Of a stretch of DNA of 64,000 nt, positions 18,162-26,726 are shown piece after piece. Below the pieces are notes generated by a model. The model was not told the origin of the DNA and did no database searches. It was given only the letters and a program-made list of their open reading frames with translations. Made by a program: the position numbers and the translations under genes. The stretch's first letter is position 1; every line of letters begins with the position of its first letter. Origin of the DNA: Actinoplanes sp. DH11 (GTDB lineage: Bacteria > Actinomycetota > Actinomycetes > Mycobacteriales > Micromonosporaceae); the NCBI RefSeq assembly GCF_020873875.1, contig NZ_JAHWGU010000034.1, positions 1 through 64,000 of the forward strand, given 5' to 3'.

Positions 18162-21158
18162 ATGGAGTTTCGTCTCCTGGGGCCGGTGGAGGCCTTCCGC
18201 GATGGTGAGCAGGTCAGTCTGGGTGGCACCAAGATCCGCACCTTGCTGGCCGCGCTGCTCCTCGAACCGCGCCGTGTCGTGCCGACCGATCGCCTGATCG
18301 ACATCCTCTGGGACGACGATCCACCCGGCACCGCCCGCGCGCTGGTGCAGACCTACGTGTCCACGCTGCGCCGGGCGGTCGGTGACGAGGCCGTCATCAC
18401 CCAGGCGCCGGGCTATCAGGCGTGTGTCCGCGACGAGGACCTCGACCGGCACCGCTTCGCCACCCTCGTCGGCCAGGGGCGCGCCGCCGCGGCCGACGGC
18501 CGCCACCGGCAGGCGGCCAACGCCTTGCGGGCCGCGGAGCTGCTGTGGCGCGGGCCCGCGCTCGGTGGGGTCCGCAGCCGGATCCTCGCGGCCGAGGCGG
18601 CACGCCTCGACGAGCAGCGGGTCGCAGCCGTCGAGGCCCGGATCGCCGCGGAGCTGGAACTCGGCCGCAACGACGAGCTGATCGGGGAGCTGACCGTCCT
18701 GGTCGGCCAACACCCCACCCGCAGCACGATGCGCGGACAGCTGATGCTGGCGCTGCACCGGGCGGACCGCACCGCCGAGGCACTGACTGTCTTCCGGCAG
18801 GGCCGCGAGGCGTTGATCGAGGAACTGGGCCTCGAACCCGGCCCCGAACTGACCGTCCTGCACGAGCGGATTCTGCGCGCCGACCCTGCTCTGCTCGGCC
18901 CGGAGCCGGCCGCGCCGCAGCAGCACCCGCGCCGCGGCCCGGCCCAGTTGCCGCCGGATCCGCCCGGGTTCGTGGGACGCGAGGCGCTGATCGGGGAACT
19001 GGGGACGGCGCTGGCCGAGGGCCCGGCCGTGGTGGCGCTGCTGGGACCGGGCGGGGTCGGCAAGTCGGCGCTCGCGGCCCACGTGGCTCATCGGGCCGCT
19101 TCCGCCTATCCCGACGGGCAACTGCACGTCGACCTGCGCGGCAACACCGACACCCCGGCCTCACCCGCCGAGGTCCTCGGGCGCTTCCTGCGCGCGCTGG
19201 AGCCGCAGCAGGCGGTACCGGACGGCGCCGACGAGCGGATGGACGCCTACCGTACGGTGCTCGCCGGCCGCCGGGTGCTGATCGTGCTCGACGACGCCGC
19301 CGGCGAGCAGCAGGTACGGCCGCTGCTGCCGGGCAGCGGCGGCTCCTCGGTGCTGGTCACCTCACGGAGCAAGCTCGGTGGCCTGGCCGGTGCCCGGCTG
19401 GTCGAGCTGGACCTGCTCTCCACCGCGGAGGCCACCGCCCTGCTGACCCAGGTCGTCGGGGTGGACCGCATCGCGCCCGCGTCCCAGGCCGCCGCCGAAA
19501 TCGTCGCGGCCTGCGGCAACCTGCCGCTCGCGGTTCGGGTGGCGGGCGCGCGGCTGGCCAGTCGCCGGCAGTGGACCGCGGCCCTGATGGCCGGCAGGCT
19601 GCGCGATGAACGCCGCCGGCTCGACGAGCTGTCCGCCGGTGACCAGCAGGTCCGGGTCAGCATCGCGCTCAGCTTCGCCAGCCTGGACCCGGTGGCGCAC
19701 ACCGCGATCTGCTGGCTGGGCCATCTGGGCCTGTCCGACTTCCGGTCCTGGGTGCTCGCGTACGCCCTGGACACCGACATCCGGACAGCCGAACGAATCC
19801 TGGAACAACTCGTCGACGCCCACCTGGTCGACTACACCTACGTCGACGACACCGGCCTGCTGCGTTACCGGCTGCACGACCTCATCCGCATCTACGCCCG
19901 CGAGCAGGCCGAAGAGCACGAGGACCGGGACCGCCTGGTAGCCGCCACCCGCCGGGTGGTGCAGGCGTGGTCGGCGGCGCTGAACCGGCTGTCGCAGCAC
20001 ATCGCCGACCACGTGACCTCGGGGGCGGTCCTGCCGGTGGTGCCACCCCCGGGAGCCGATGCCGACCCGGAGGTGGTGGGCAACGCGGTGAGCGATCCGC
20101 GCGGCTGGCTCGACATGGAGCAGACATCGCTCGTGCTGGCCGTCGAACGCGCCGCCGAACTGGGCCTGGCCCAGCAGGCCGTGGCGGTGGCCGCGGTGCT
20201 CTGCGCCTCGCGGTACGCCCTCGGCAACGTGCCGGACCTGTGGAACCGGGCCCATCGCGCCGCGCTGGGCGCGGCCCGCGCGGCCGGTGACGCGCACGCC
20301 GAGGCGGTGCTGATCGCCGAACTCGGCCAACTGCGCTACGAGCAGGACCAGTTCACCGAGTCCCGGCAGCACCTGGCCGAGGCCGCGGAACGGTTCCGCG
20401 ACCTCGGCGACGCCCGGGGGCAGGCCAGCGCGCTCAGTGCTCTGGGCCTGGCCTGCCGGGAGCAGGGTTATCTGCCGGAGGCGGTGCACTTCCTCAAGCA
20501 GGCGGCGGAGCTGTCGCAGACGCTCGGCGACGACCGGGCGGCCGGGCACTGTGCCCGCGTGCTCGGCTCGGTGCATCTGGAACGCGGCGATTTCGCGGCC
20601 ACCGAGCAGGCGTTGAACGCCGCGATGGCCGCGTACCGGCGGGCGGGAAGCCGCCGCGGTGAGGCGCTGTCGCTGCGCACCATCGGGCTGGCGCACCGGG
20701 CACAGGGCAGGCTTGCCGAGGCCGAGCAGGCGTTGAACCGGGCGCTGGCGATCTTCGAGGAGCTCGGTGATCGGTCACTCATCGCCTTCTCGCGGCGGGC
20801 GCTGGCCAAGACGTACGTCCGGATGGGCCGGCTGGAACAGGCCCGGGAGCCGCTGCAGGAGGCCCTCGCCGTGCACCAGGCGATGGGTGACCAGTGGGGT
20901 GAGGCCATGGTGCTGCGCACGATGGGCGAACTGGAACTGGCCGCCGGCCGGCTCGACGACGCGGCCAAGTGGCTGAGCGCGGCGCTGGAGATCTTCCGTG
21001 GCCAGGAGGCTGCGCTGTTCTGCGCGCGCACCCTGCGCGACATCGCCGACCTGGAGTCGGCACGCGGCGACCGGGTCGCGGCCGAGACCGCCCGTGCCGA
21101 GGCGCTGCGCGCCTTCCGGACGTTCGGCGCCCGTGAGTATCACGAACTCTGTAATTGA
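18162..21158 (+). CDS. AfsR/SARP-type regulator: BTAD, NB-ARC and TPR domains
   Basis: This 998-residue protein starts with an OmpR-like winged helix (about 1-95, MEFRLLGPVEAFRDGEQVSL to the TYVSTLRRAVG recognition region) followed by a bacterial transcriptional activation domain (about 95-245). An NB-ARC STAND ATPase follows (about 265-560; Walker A LLGPGGVGKSALA, Walker B VLIVLDDA), then a helical region and about six C-terminal TPRs (about 700-985). This is the AfsR architecture: a pathway activator gated by ATP and by an unknown TPR ligand. It lies upstream of the wall-hydrolase genes and about 4 kb from the peptide cluster; either could be its target. Confidence 0.92.
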   Translation: MEFRLLGPVEAFRDGEQVSLGGTKIRTLLAALLLEPRRVVPTDRLIDILWDDDPPGTARALVQTYVSTLRRAVGDEAVITQAPGYQACVRDEDLDRHRFATLVGQGRAAAADGRHRQAANALRAAELLWRGPALGGVRSRILAAEAARLDEQRVAAVEARIAAELELGRNDELIGELTVLVGQHPTRSTMRGQLMLALHRADRTAEALTVFRQGREALIEELGLEPGPELTVLHERILRADPALLGPEPAAPQQHPRRGPAQLPPDPPGFVGREALIGELGTALAEGPAVVALLGPGGVGKSALAAHVAHRAASAYPDGQLHVDLRGNTDTPASPAEVLGRFLRALEPQQAVPDGADERMDAYRTVLAGRRVLIVLDDAAGEQQVRPLLPGSGGSSVLVTSRSKLGGLAGARLVELDLLSTAEATALLTQVVGVDRIAPASQAAAEIVAACGNLPLAVRVAGARLASRRQWTAALMAGRLRDERRRLDELSAGDQQVRVSIALSFASLDPVAHTAICWLGHLGLSDFRSWVLAYALDTDIRTAERILEQLVDAHLVDYTYVDDTGLLRYRLHDLIRIYAREQAEEHEDRDRLVAATRRVVQAWSAALNRLSQHIADHVTSGAVLPVVPPPGADADPEVVGNAVSDPRGWLDMEQTSLVLAVERAAELGLAQQAVAVAAVLCASRYALGNVPDLWNRAHRAALGAARAAGDAHAEAVLIAELGQLRYEQDQFTESRQHLAEAAERFRDLGDARGQASALSALGLACREQGYLPEAVHFLKQAAELSQTLGDDRAAGHCARVLGSVHLERGDFAATEQALNAAMAAYRRAGSRRGEALSLRTIGLAHRAQGRLAEAEQALNRALAIFEELGDRSLIAFSRRALAKTYVRMGRLEQAREPLQEALAVHQAMGDQWGEAMVLRTMGELELAAGRLDDAAKWLSAALEIFRGQEAALFCARTLRDIADLESARGDRVAAETARAEALRAFRTFGAREYHELCN

Positions 21159-21228
21159 ATTACAGCGAACCTGAAGAGGACTCCGTGACGGTGGTGTGTT
21201 CCCCGCCCCCGCACGTGCAGGAGTCCCG

Positions 21229-21666
21229 ATGTCGCTCAACGAATCAACCGAAGCCCTGGTCGACGTCGCGTCCGCGCCGCTGAAGGTCGCGCCCGGCAGG
21301 CGGGCGCTGCTGCGTTTCGCGGTGGTGGAACGGCTGGTGCTGGCGCAGAGCCTGCTGCCCCGGCACTTGCAGATTCTCGTCGTCGCCGGTCACGGCGCGG
21401 ACGATGCCGCGCACCTGACCGGCGGCGCCGTCGATCTCGCTCTGTTCCAGGTCGACGACGGTGTGCCGGCCGAGTTGCCCGGCTGCCCCGGCGATCCCGC
21501 GGCGCCGGCCGCGCCCGCGTGCCTGCGGCTGCTGTCCGGGGCGCTGAGCGCATCCGGGCTGGTCAACGACGCCGGGCGCTGGTGGCACTGGTCCTATGGC
21601 GACTCGTCCTGGGCGATCGCCACCGGGGCGGCACACGCCCGATACGGCCCTGTGCCGGGGTTGTAG
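21229..21666 (+). CDS. VanX-like D-Ala-D-Ala dipeptidase homologue, probably inactive
   Basis: This 145-residue protein shares the metal-binding core of M15D dipeptidases: HLTGGAVDLAL gives His62 and Asp69 at the VanX spacing, and GRWWHWSYGD gives His120. The catalytic Glu normally found two residues before the WH of EWWH is Arg117 here, and the YRP arginine loop is replaced by VVAGHGADD. It is also about 60 residues shorter than VanX. The metal site may survive, but hydrolysis as in VanX is unlikely. CAGGAG precedes the ATG. It follows the AfsR-like gene by 70 bases and precedes two wall-hydrolase-like genes. Confidence 0.72.
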   Translation: MSLNESTEALVDVASAPLKVAPGRRALLRFAVVERLVLAQSLLPRHLQILVVAGHGADDAAHLTGGAVDLALFQVDDGVPAELPGCPGDPAAPAAPACLRLLSGALSASGLVNDAGRWWHWSYGDSSWAIATGAAHARYGPVPGL

Positions 21667-21750
21667 AGCTTCTACAGCAGATTTCTGGTGCCTGCTCGGA
21701 TCGTCATCGGTGCCCGCCGATCAGCGGGGCTCACACCGAAGGAGATATCG

Positions 21751-23085
21751 ATGACCAGCACCTTGTTCCGTACCGCGACCTCCGCTCTGGCCGGCCTCAC
21801 CGCCGCTATCGCCCTGGGCGTCCCGGCGCAGGCGACCGCCGGCAAGGACGTCGCCACACCGCAGCCGAGGGCGGCGAGCGCGGCGGTGAGCCCCGGGACA
21901 GTGATCAGCCGTACCGAGGTCATCTCCCGGGCACAGACCTGGGTGGCCGCCCAGGTGCCGTACAGCATGGACGCCTACTACGGGGGTTACCGCACCGACT
22001 GTTCCGGATTCATCTCCATGGCGCTCAAGACCAGCGGCAGCTACTGGACCGGCAACCTGCACGAGATCGGTACGCCGATCGCCTTCAACGGCCTCAAGCC
22101 CGGTGACTTCCTGAACTATCACAACCCCGCGAACCCGAACAACGGCTCGCACGTCGTGCTCTTCGACCGCTGGGTCGGCGCGGTCGGTGGCGACTTCTGG
22201 ATCTACGAGCAGACCCCGCCGCGTGCCGTGCACCGCAAGTGGTCGCAGACGAGCAACCGGGTGCTGAGCAACTACAAGCCGATGCGCTACGTCAAGATCC
22301 AGGACAGCGCGGCGGGTGGGGTGGCGGCCGGGGATGTGACCGGTGACGGGTTCGCCGATGTGCTGGGCCGGCGGGCGGACGGTTCGCTGGCGTTGTACCC
22401 GAACGGTGGTGCGGGCGCGAGTACGCCGTACGGCCCGAATTCTCAGATCGGTTCGGGGTGGCAGTCGATGACCACGTTCCGGGTCGCCGATGTCACCGGT
22501 GACGGTAAGGGTGACGTGCTGGCGGTGCGTAACGATGGTGCGTTGCTGCTGTACGCCCATGGTGGCGACAACGCCGCTCCGTACGGCACCGCGCGGCAGG
22601 TGGGTACCGGCTGGGCCGGGTTCCGGCAGGTCACGGCGGGTGACGTCACCGGTGACGGCAAGGCCGATGTGGTGGCTGCCGCCGGGGATGGCGCGCTGCT
22701 GCTCTACGCCCATGGTGGCGACAATGCCGCGCCGTACAGCACGGGCCGCCAGATCGGTACGGGCTGGGCGTTCACCCACCTGAGTGCCGCTGACGCCAAC
22801 GCCGACGGCAGGGCCGACCTGTTCACCGTCAGTGCGGACGGTCAGCTGCGCCTTTACAGCCACACCGGCAACGTCAACGCGCCGTACAGCACCGGCGCCG
22901 TCATCGGCTCGGCCTGGCAGCAGTTCGACCGCGTCCACGCCGCCGATGTCACCGGCGATCAGCACGCCGATCTGCTCGCCACCAAGCCCGACGGCACCCT
23001 CTGGCTCTACACCCACACCCGCGACAACACCGCCCCTTACAGCACCGGCCGCCAGATCGGCAGCGGCTGGACCAGCATCGCCTGA
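21751..23085 (+). CDS. Secreted NlpC/P60-like protein with FG-GAP/VCBS repeats
   Basis: This 444-residue protein has a signal peptide (cleavage near QATA, residue 30), then an NlpC/P60-like domain at about 48-185 with catalytic Cys in RTDCSGFISM and His in NNGSHVVLFDRW. About five FG-GAP/VCBS blades (190-444) follow, with calcium-binding motifs of the type DVTGDGFADVL, DVTGDGKGDVL and DANADGRADLF. The fold is a peptidoglycan endopeptidase-like domain fused to a beta-propeller of adhesion or carbohydrate-binding type. AAGGAGAT precedes the ATG. Its propeller is nearly identical to that of the following gene. Confidence 0.88.
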   Translation: MTSTLFRTATSALAGLTAAIALGVPAQATAGKDVATPQPRAASAAVSPGTVISRTEVISRAQTWVAAQVPYSMDAYYGGYRTDCSGFISMALKTSGSYWTGNLHEIGTPIAFNGLKPGDFLNYHNPANPNNGSHVVLFDRWVGAVGGDFWIYEQTPPRAVHRKWSQTSNRVLSNYKPMRYVKIQDSAAGGVAAGDVTGDGFADVLGRRADGSLALYPNGGAGASTPYGPNSQIGSGWQSMTTFRVADVTGDGKGDVLAVRNDGALLLYAHGGDNAAPYGTARQVGTGWAGFRQVTAGDVTGDGKADVVAAAGDGALLLYAHGGDNAAPYSTGRQIGTGWAFTHLSAADANADGRADLFTVSADGQLRLYSHTGNVNAPYSTGAVIGSAWQQFDRVHAADVTGDQHADLLATKPDGTLWLYTHTRDNTAPYSTGRQIGSGWTSIA

Positions 23086-24466
23086 CCCGGAAACGAACGG
23101 ACGGAGAACTGACATGAACAGCATCTTCCACCGGCGTGGCAGGTTCACCGCACTGGCCGCCGCCGCCCTCAGCGCCGCCCTGCTGACATCCACGATCACG
23201 CCGGCCCACGCCTGGGCCACCGTCGCCTGCAGTTCCGCCGGGGTGACAGTCGCCGACAACGCGCTCGCCACCTCTCTCAACGCACGCCTGCAGGGCTCGA
23301 TGCGCGGCCAGATGACCGGTTACCGGGTGTCGTGTGCCCGGGCCGTCGTCGGCGCCGTGCAGGCTCGGGGGCTCGAGGTCCGCGCCGCCACGATCGCGAT
23401 GGCCACGGTCATCGTCGAGTCGACGATCCAGAACATCTCCGAGGAGGTCGACCACGACAGTCTCGGCCTGTTCCAGCAGCGCGCTTCCTGGGGCAGCCGG
23501 CAGCAGCGCCTCGACCCGGTCTGGGCGACCAACGCGTTCCTCAACAAGATGCTCAGCCTCTACCCGGACGGCTCCTGGCGGACGCGCCCGGTCGGTCAGG
23601 TGGCGCAGGCCGTCCAGGTGTCGGCCTACCCCAGCCGGTACGAACCGCAGGCTGCGGACGGTGCGATCATCGCCGGCTCGCTGTTCTCCGGGACCGGTGG
23701 GGTGGCGGCCGGGGATGTGACCGGTGACGGGTTCGCCGATGTGCTGGGACGGCGGGCGGACGGTTCGCTGGCGTTGTACCCGAACGGTGGTGCGAGCGCG
23801 AGTACGCCGTACGGCCCGAATTCTCAGATCGGTTCGGGGTGGCAGTCGATGACCACGTTCCGGGTCGCTGATGTCACCGGTGACGGTAAGGGTGACGTGC
23901 TGGCGGTGCGTAACGATGGTGCGTTGCTGCTGTACGCCCATGGTGGCGACAACTCAGCTCCGTACGGTACCGCGCGGCAGGTGGGTACCGGCTGGGCCGG
24001 GTTCCGGCAGGTCACGGCGGGTGACGTCACCGGTGACGGCAAGGCCGATGCGGTGGCTGCCGCCGGGGACGGTGCGCTGCTGCTCTACGCCCATGGTGGC
24101 GACAATGCCGCGCCGTACAGCACGGGCCGCCAGATCGGTACGGGCTGGGCGTTCACCCACCTGAGTGCCGCTGACGCCAACGCCGACGGCAAGGCCGACC
24201 TGTTCACCGTCAGTGCGGACGGTCAGCTGCGCCTTTACAGCCACACCGGCAACGTCAACGCGCCGTACAGCACCGGCGCCGTCATCGGCTCGGCCTGGCA
24301 GCAGTTCGACCGCGTCCACGCCGCCGATGTCACCGGCGATCAGCACGCCGATCTGCTCGCCACCAAACCCGACGGCACCCTCTGGCTCTACACCCACACC
24401 CGCGACAACACCGCCCCCTACAGCACCGGCCGCCAGATCGGCAGCGGCTGGACCAGCATCGCCTGA
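22316..24466 (+). repeat. Direct duplication of a 0.77-kb propeller module
   Basis: The segment 22316-23085 matches 23697-24466 at a constant offset of 1381 bases. Reading both copies side by side I find only about 15 single-base differences, roughly 98 percent identity, mostly at third codon positions. The matching stops exactly where the two different N-terminal domains begin. This points to recent duplication or ongoing gene conversion of the C-terminal module. Confidence 0.93.
23114..24466 (+). CDS. Secreted lytic-transglycosylase-like protein with FG-GAP/VCBS repeats
   Basis: This 450-residue protein has a signal peptide (ending TPAHA, residue 33), a lysozyme-like domain at about 38-190, and the same five-blade VCBS propeller as its neighbour. 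In the N-terminal domain, AATIAMATVIVESTIQN gives a candidate catalytic Glu, and DHDSLGLFQQRASWG with PVWATNAFLNKM is the pattern seen in actinobacterial and phage muramidase-like proteins. It is the second gene of a likely operon, 28 bases after the NlpC/P60-like gene, so the pair would attack peptidoglycan at peptide and glycan bonds. The function is inferred. Confidence 0.82.
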   Translation: MNSIFHRRGRFTALAAAALSAALLTSTITPAHAWATVACSSAGVTVADNALATSLNARLQGSMRGQMTGYRVSCARAVVGAVQARGLEVRAATIAMATVIVESTIQNISEEVDHDSLGLFQQRASWGSRQQRLDPVWATNAFLNKMLSLYPDGSWRTRPVGQVAQAVQVSAYPSRYEPQAADGAIIAGSLFSGTGGVAAGDVTGDGFADVLGRRADGSLALYPNGGASASTPYGPNSQIGSGWQSMTTFRVADVTGDGKGDVLAVRNDGALLLYAHGGDNSAPYGTARQVGTGWAGFRQVTAGDVTGDGKADAVAAAGDGALLLYAHGGDNAAPYSTGRQIGTGWAFTHLSAADANADGKADLFTVSADGQLRLYSHTGNVNAPYSTGAVIGSAWQQFDRVHAADVTGDQHADLLATKPDGTLWLYTHTRDNTAPYSTGRQIGSGWTSIA

Positions 24467-24480
24467 GACACACACCTTCG

Positions 24481-24509
24481 GACGGGCGCCGCGGCATGCG
24501 GCGCCCGTC
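24481..24509 (+). terminator. Hairpin terminator
   Basis: GACGGGCGCCGC (24481-24492) pairs perfectly with GCGGCGCCCGTC (24498-24509) over a 5-base loop, 15 bases after the stop of the second propeller gene. It separates this operon from the convergent exporter. Confidence 0.88.
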
Positions 24510-24667
24510 GTCGTGCGCCAGGCGTTTCCTGGCACACCGGGACCCGGGAGCCCGACCCGGACCCTGAGATCCCGGCCCGGTGTGCTGTCGCCCGACCTAC
24601 CCGAGCCGGCAGGTGTCGTGCGCCCGCCGGCTGCCGGGACGCCGCAGCAGCGGGTGCACCCCGGTGG

Positions 24668-25873
24668 TCATTCGGCCGCGCCGACCGGGACCGTGGGCTC
24701 GCCGCCGACGAGCCGCTCGGGCCGGGCCGGCAGCAGCGGGTCCACCAGCAGCAGCGCCACTGACAGCGCGGTCAGGGCCGCGCCGACCAAGAACCCGGCC
24801 CGGGCGTCGAACGGCGACAGCAGCAACCCGCCGATCAGGGAGCCGGCCGCCACACCGACGTTGAACCCCGCCGAGTTCGCCGCGAAGCCGATCTCGGTCC
24901 GGCCCGGTGCCACCCGCAGGATTCGCGCCTGCGTCGCCATGAAGACCGGCGCGGCGGAGAAGCCGAGCAGGCCGAGCATCACGACGACCAAGATCTTGTT
25001 ACCCGGGAACAGGCCGAGCATCAGCAGGCTCACTCCCTGCAGGCCGACCGTCAGCAGCAGGGAACCGCGCGGCAGGCGGTCCAGCAGCGGACCGACCGCG
25101 ACCACCCCCGCGGTGCCGGCCGCGCCGAAGACGAACAGCATGCCGCCGACCGAGGCCTCGGTGTAGCCGGTGAGTTTGGTCAGGAATTCGGTGATGTAGG
25201 TGAAGCCGGCGAACATCCCGGTCACCGAGAGCACCGTAGTGGCGATCACGATGGCGAATCGCCACGTGTCCGGGTGCGAGCCGAAGGCGCCGTGGCTCTC
25301 CTCCGGGCGGGTGGTCGGCAGCAGCACGGCGACGATCACCAGTGCCACCAGTCCGAGGAGAGTGATCACCAGGAACGGCGTCTGCCAGCTGCTGTGCTGG
25401 GCCAGCCAGGTGCCGGCCGGCACGCCCAGGACCGTTGCGAGGGATCCGCACACCGACATCACGGCGATGACCCGGCCGCGGCGTTCGCGGGGGAACAGGC
25501 CCACCGCGGTGGGACCGAGCACTGCCCAGAACAGCGCCTGCGCGATCGCGGTGACCACCCGCGCGCCGAACAGCAACGGGTACGAGGCGATGAGCACTGA
25601 GGCCAGCGTACTGATCACCAGGATGGCGAGCAGCGCGGTGAGCACGTACCGCCGCGGGATGCGCTGCGTGACGGCGGCGAGGGGCAACGACACCACGGCC
25701 ACGGTGAGCCCGTAACCGGTCACGAGGAAGCCCGCGGACGGCAGGGACACCCCCAGGTCATCGGAGATCAGGCTGAGGAGCCCGATCGGCAGGTTCTCGG
25801 TGGTGTTGAAAATGAACGCCGACAGGGCTAGTGCCGCCAGGATGCTCACCCGGCGCCACAGGGGGGCCTGCAT
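24668..25873 (-). CDS. MFS drug/metabolite exporter (DHA1 family)
   Basis: This 401-residue protein has twelve predicted membrane spans. The DHA1 motif A-like loop between spans 2 and 3 is QRIPRRYVLTALLA, and the antiporter motif C region follows in span 5 (GPTAVGLFPRERRGR, then VCGSLATVLGVPAGTWLA). It resembles actinobacterial chloramphenicol- and arabinose-efflux-type permeases. The ATG at 25873 has GAGAGGAGC upstream. It is the last gene of the leftward peptide-cluster operon, 31 bases after the thioesterase stop, so it is the likely exporter or self-resistance pump for the product. Confidence 0.9.
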   Translation of the reverse strand: MQAPLWRRVSILAALALSAFIFNTTENLPIGLLSLISDDLGVSLPSAGFLVTGYGLTVAVVSLPLAAVTQRIPRRYVLTALLAILVISTLASVLIASYPLLFGARVVTAIAQALFWAVLGPTAVGLFPRERRGRVIAVMSVCGSLATVLGVPAGTWLAQHSSWQTPFLVITLLGLVALVIVAVLLPTTRPEESHGAFGSHPDTWRFAIVIATTVLSVTGMFAGFTYITEFLTKLTGYTEASVGGMLFVFGAAGTAGVVAVGPLLDRLPRGSLLLTVGLQGVSLLMLGLFPGNKILVVVMLGLLGFSAAPVFMATQARILRVAPGRTEIGFAANSAGFNVGVAAGSLIGGLLLSPFDARAGFLVGAALTALSVALLLVDPLLPARPERLVGGEPTVPVGAAE

Positions 25874-25904
25874 GAGAAAAGGGCTCCTCTCGAAGTAACA
25901 CGGT

Positions 25905-26726
25905 TCAGGCGATGTGGGGGTGGCGAAGGCCGTCGAGCCGGTGTCGCACGGCGGCGCCCAGTGATGCCAGCGCATCACCTCGCCAGATCGTATAGTGATC
26001 AGCGGGAATGAGATATTCGTCCAGGTCAGTACTGATTCGCTGCCAGCTGTCCCGGTCTATTGTGGACTGCTCCGCCCGGATCAGCGTGACCGTGCCCGGA
26101 TAGCGCCCGGCCGGCCGGTAGGACGCCAGCGCCCGGACATGCGCGGCGAACGGGCGCAACCGCTGGCGCAGGAAGTCCTGATCGCAGTCCGGCGGCAGCA
26201 CGCCGGAGCCGGCCACCGCGGCGAGCACGTCATCGGCTCCGGCGTCGGGGGACGCCGCCTCCAGCGCCCGTTCCAGCGGCTCGGCCGGGAGGCCGTTGAC
26301 CGCCGCGAGGTCACGCGCCAGCAGCCGGGCCACCGCCCCGGCGGGCGGCGCGGGATGCGTGCCCGGGGCCGCCGCGTCGACCACCATCAGCAGCGGCACG
26401 GCCACCCCGAGGGCGGTCAGCCGAGTGGCCATCTCGTACGCCACGACCCCGCCCATCGACCAGCCGAGGAGCGCCACCTCACCCTCGCCGCGACACCGGC
26501 GCAGCGCCGTGAGGAACAGCTCCGCCAGGGCCGGCACCGAATCCAGCGGTGGTTCGTCACCGTCGAAGCCGGGCGACTCCAGCGTGTAGACCGGCTGCTC
26601 CTCGTCGAGGAGAGGGAGCAGGGCGCGGTAGACGTACGGTGATCCGGAGACCGGTGGGACGCAGAACAACGGTGGCCGCGAACCGTTCGGCCGCAGCGGC
26701 AACACCGGGTCGAAACCGGCCGTCAC
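25905..26726 (-). CDS. Free-standing NRPS thioesterase
   Basis: This 273-residue alpha/beta hydrolase opens with the NRPS thioesterase signature (RPPLFCVPPVSGSPYVYRAL), and has nucleophile elbow LLGWSMGG with Ser90, Asp117 in MVVDAAAPG and His244 in ADHYTIWRG. This complete Ser-Asp-His triad fits either an editing type II thioesterase or a detached terminal release domain. Its ATG overlaps the stop of the NRPS gene by four bases, so translation is coupled. Since the second NRPS carries a thioesterase without a nucleophile, this protein may perform chain release. Confidence 0.9.
   Translation of the reverse strand: MTAGFDPVLPLRPNGSRPPLFCVPPVSGSPYVYRALLPLLDEEQPVYTLESPGFDGDEPPLDSVPALAELFLTALRRCRGEGEVALLGWSMGGVVAYEMATRLTALGVAVPLLMVVDAAAPGTHPAPPAGAVARLLARDLAAVNGLPAEPLERALEAASPDAGADDVLAAVAGSGVLPPDCDQDFLRQRLRPFAAHVRALASYRPAGRYPGTVTLIRAEQSTIDRDSWQRISTDLDEYLIPADHYTIWRGDALASLGAAVRHRLDGLRHPHIA

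Noticed and set aside
15633..19127. A 1164-codon open frame on the minus strand
   Set aside because: It crosses four real genes on both strands and has no recognisable domain. Its long repeat-like composition is a codon-bias artefact.
18162..21158. Assigning the AfsR-like protein as the regulator of the peptide cluster
   Set aside because: It is separated from the cluster by three wall-related genes and a terminator. The link is possible but not supported by any visible site.
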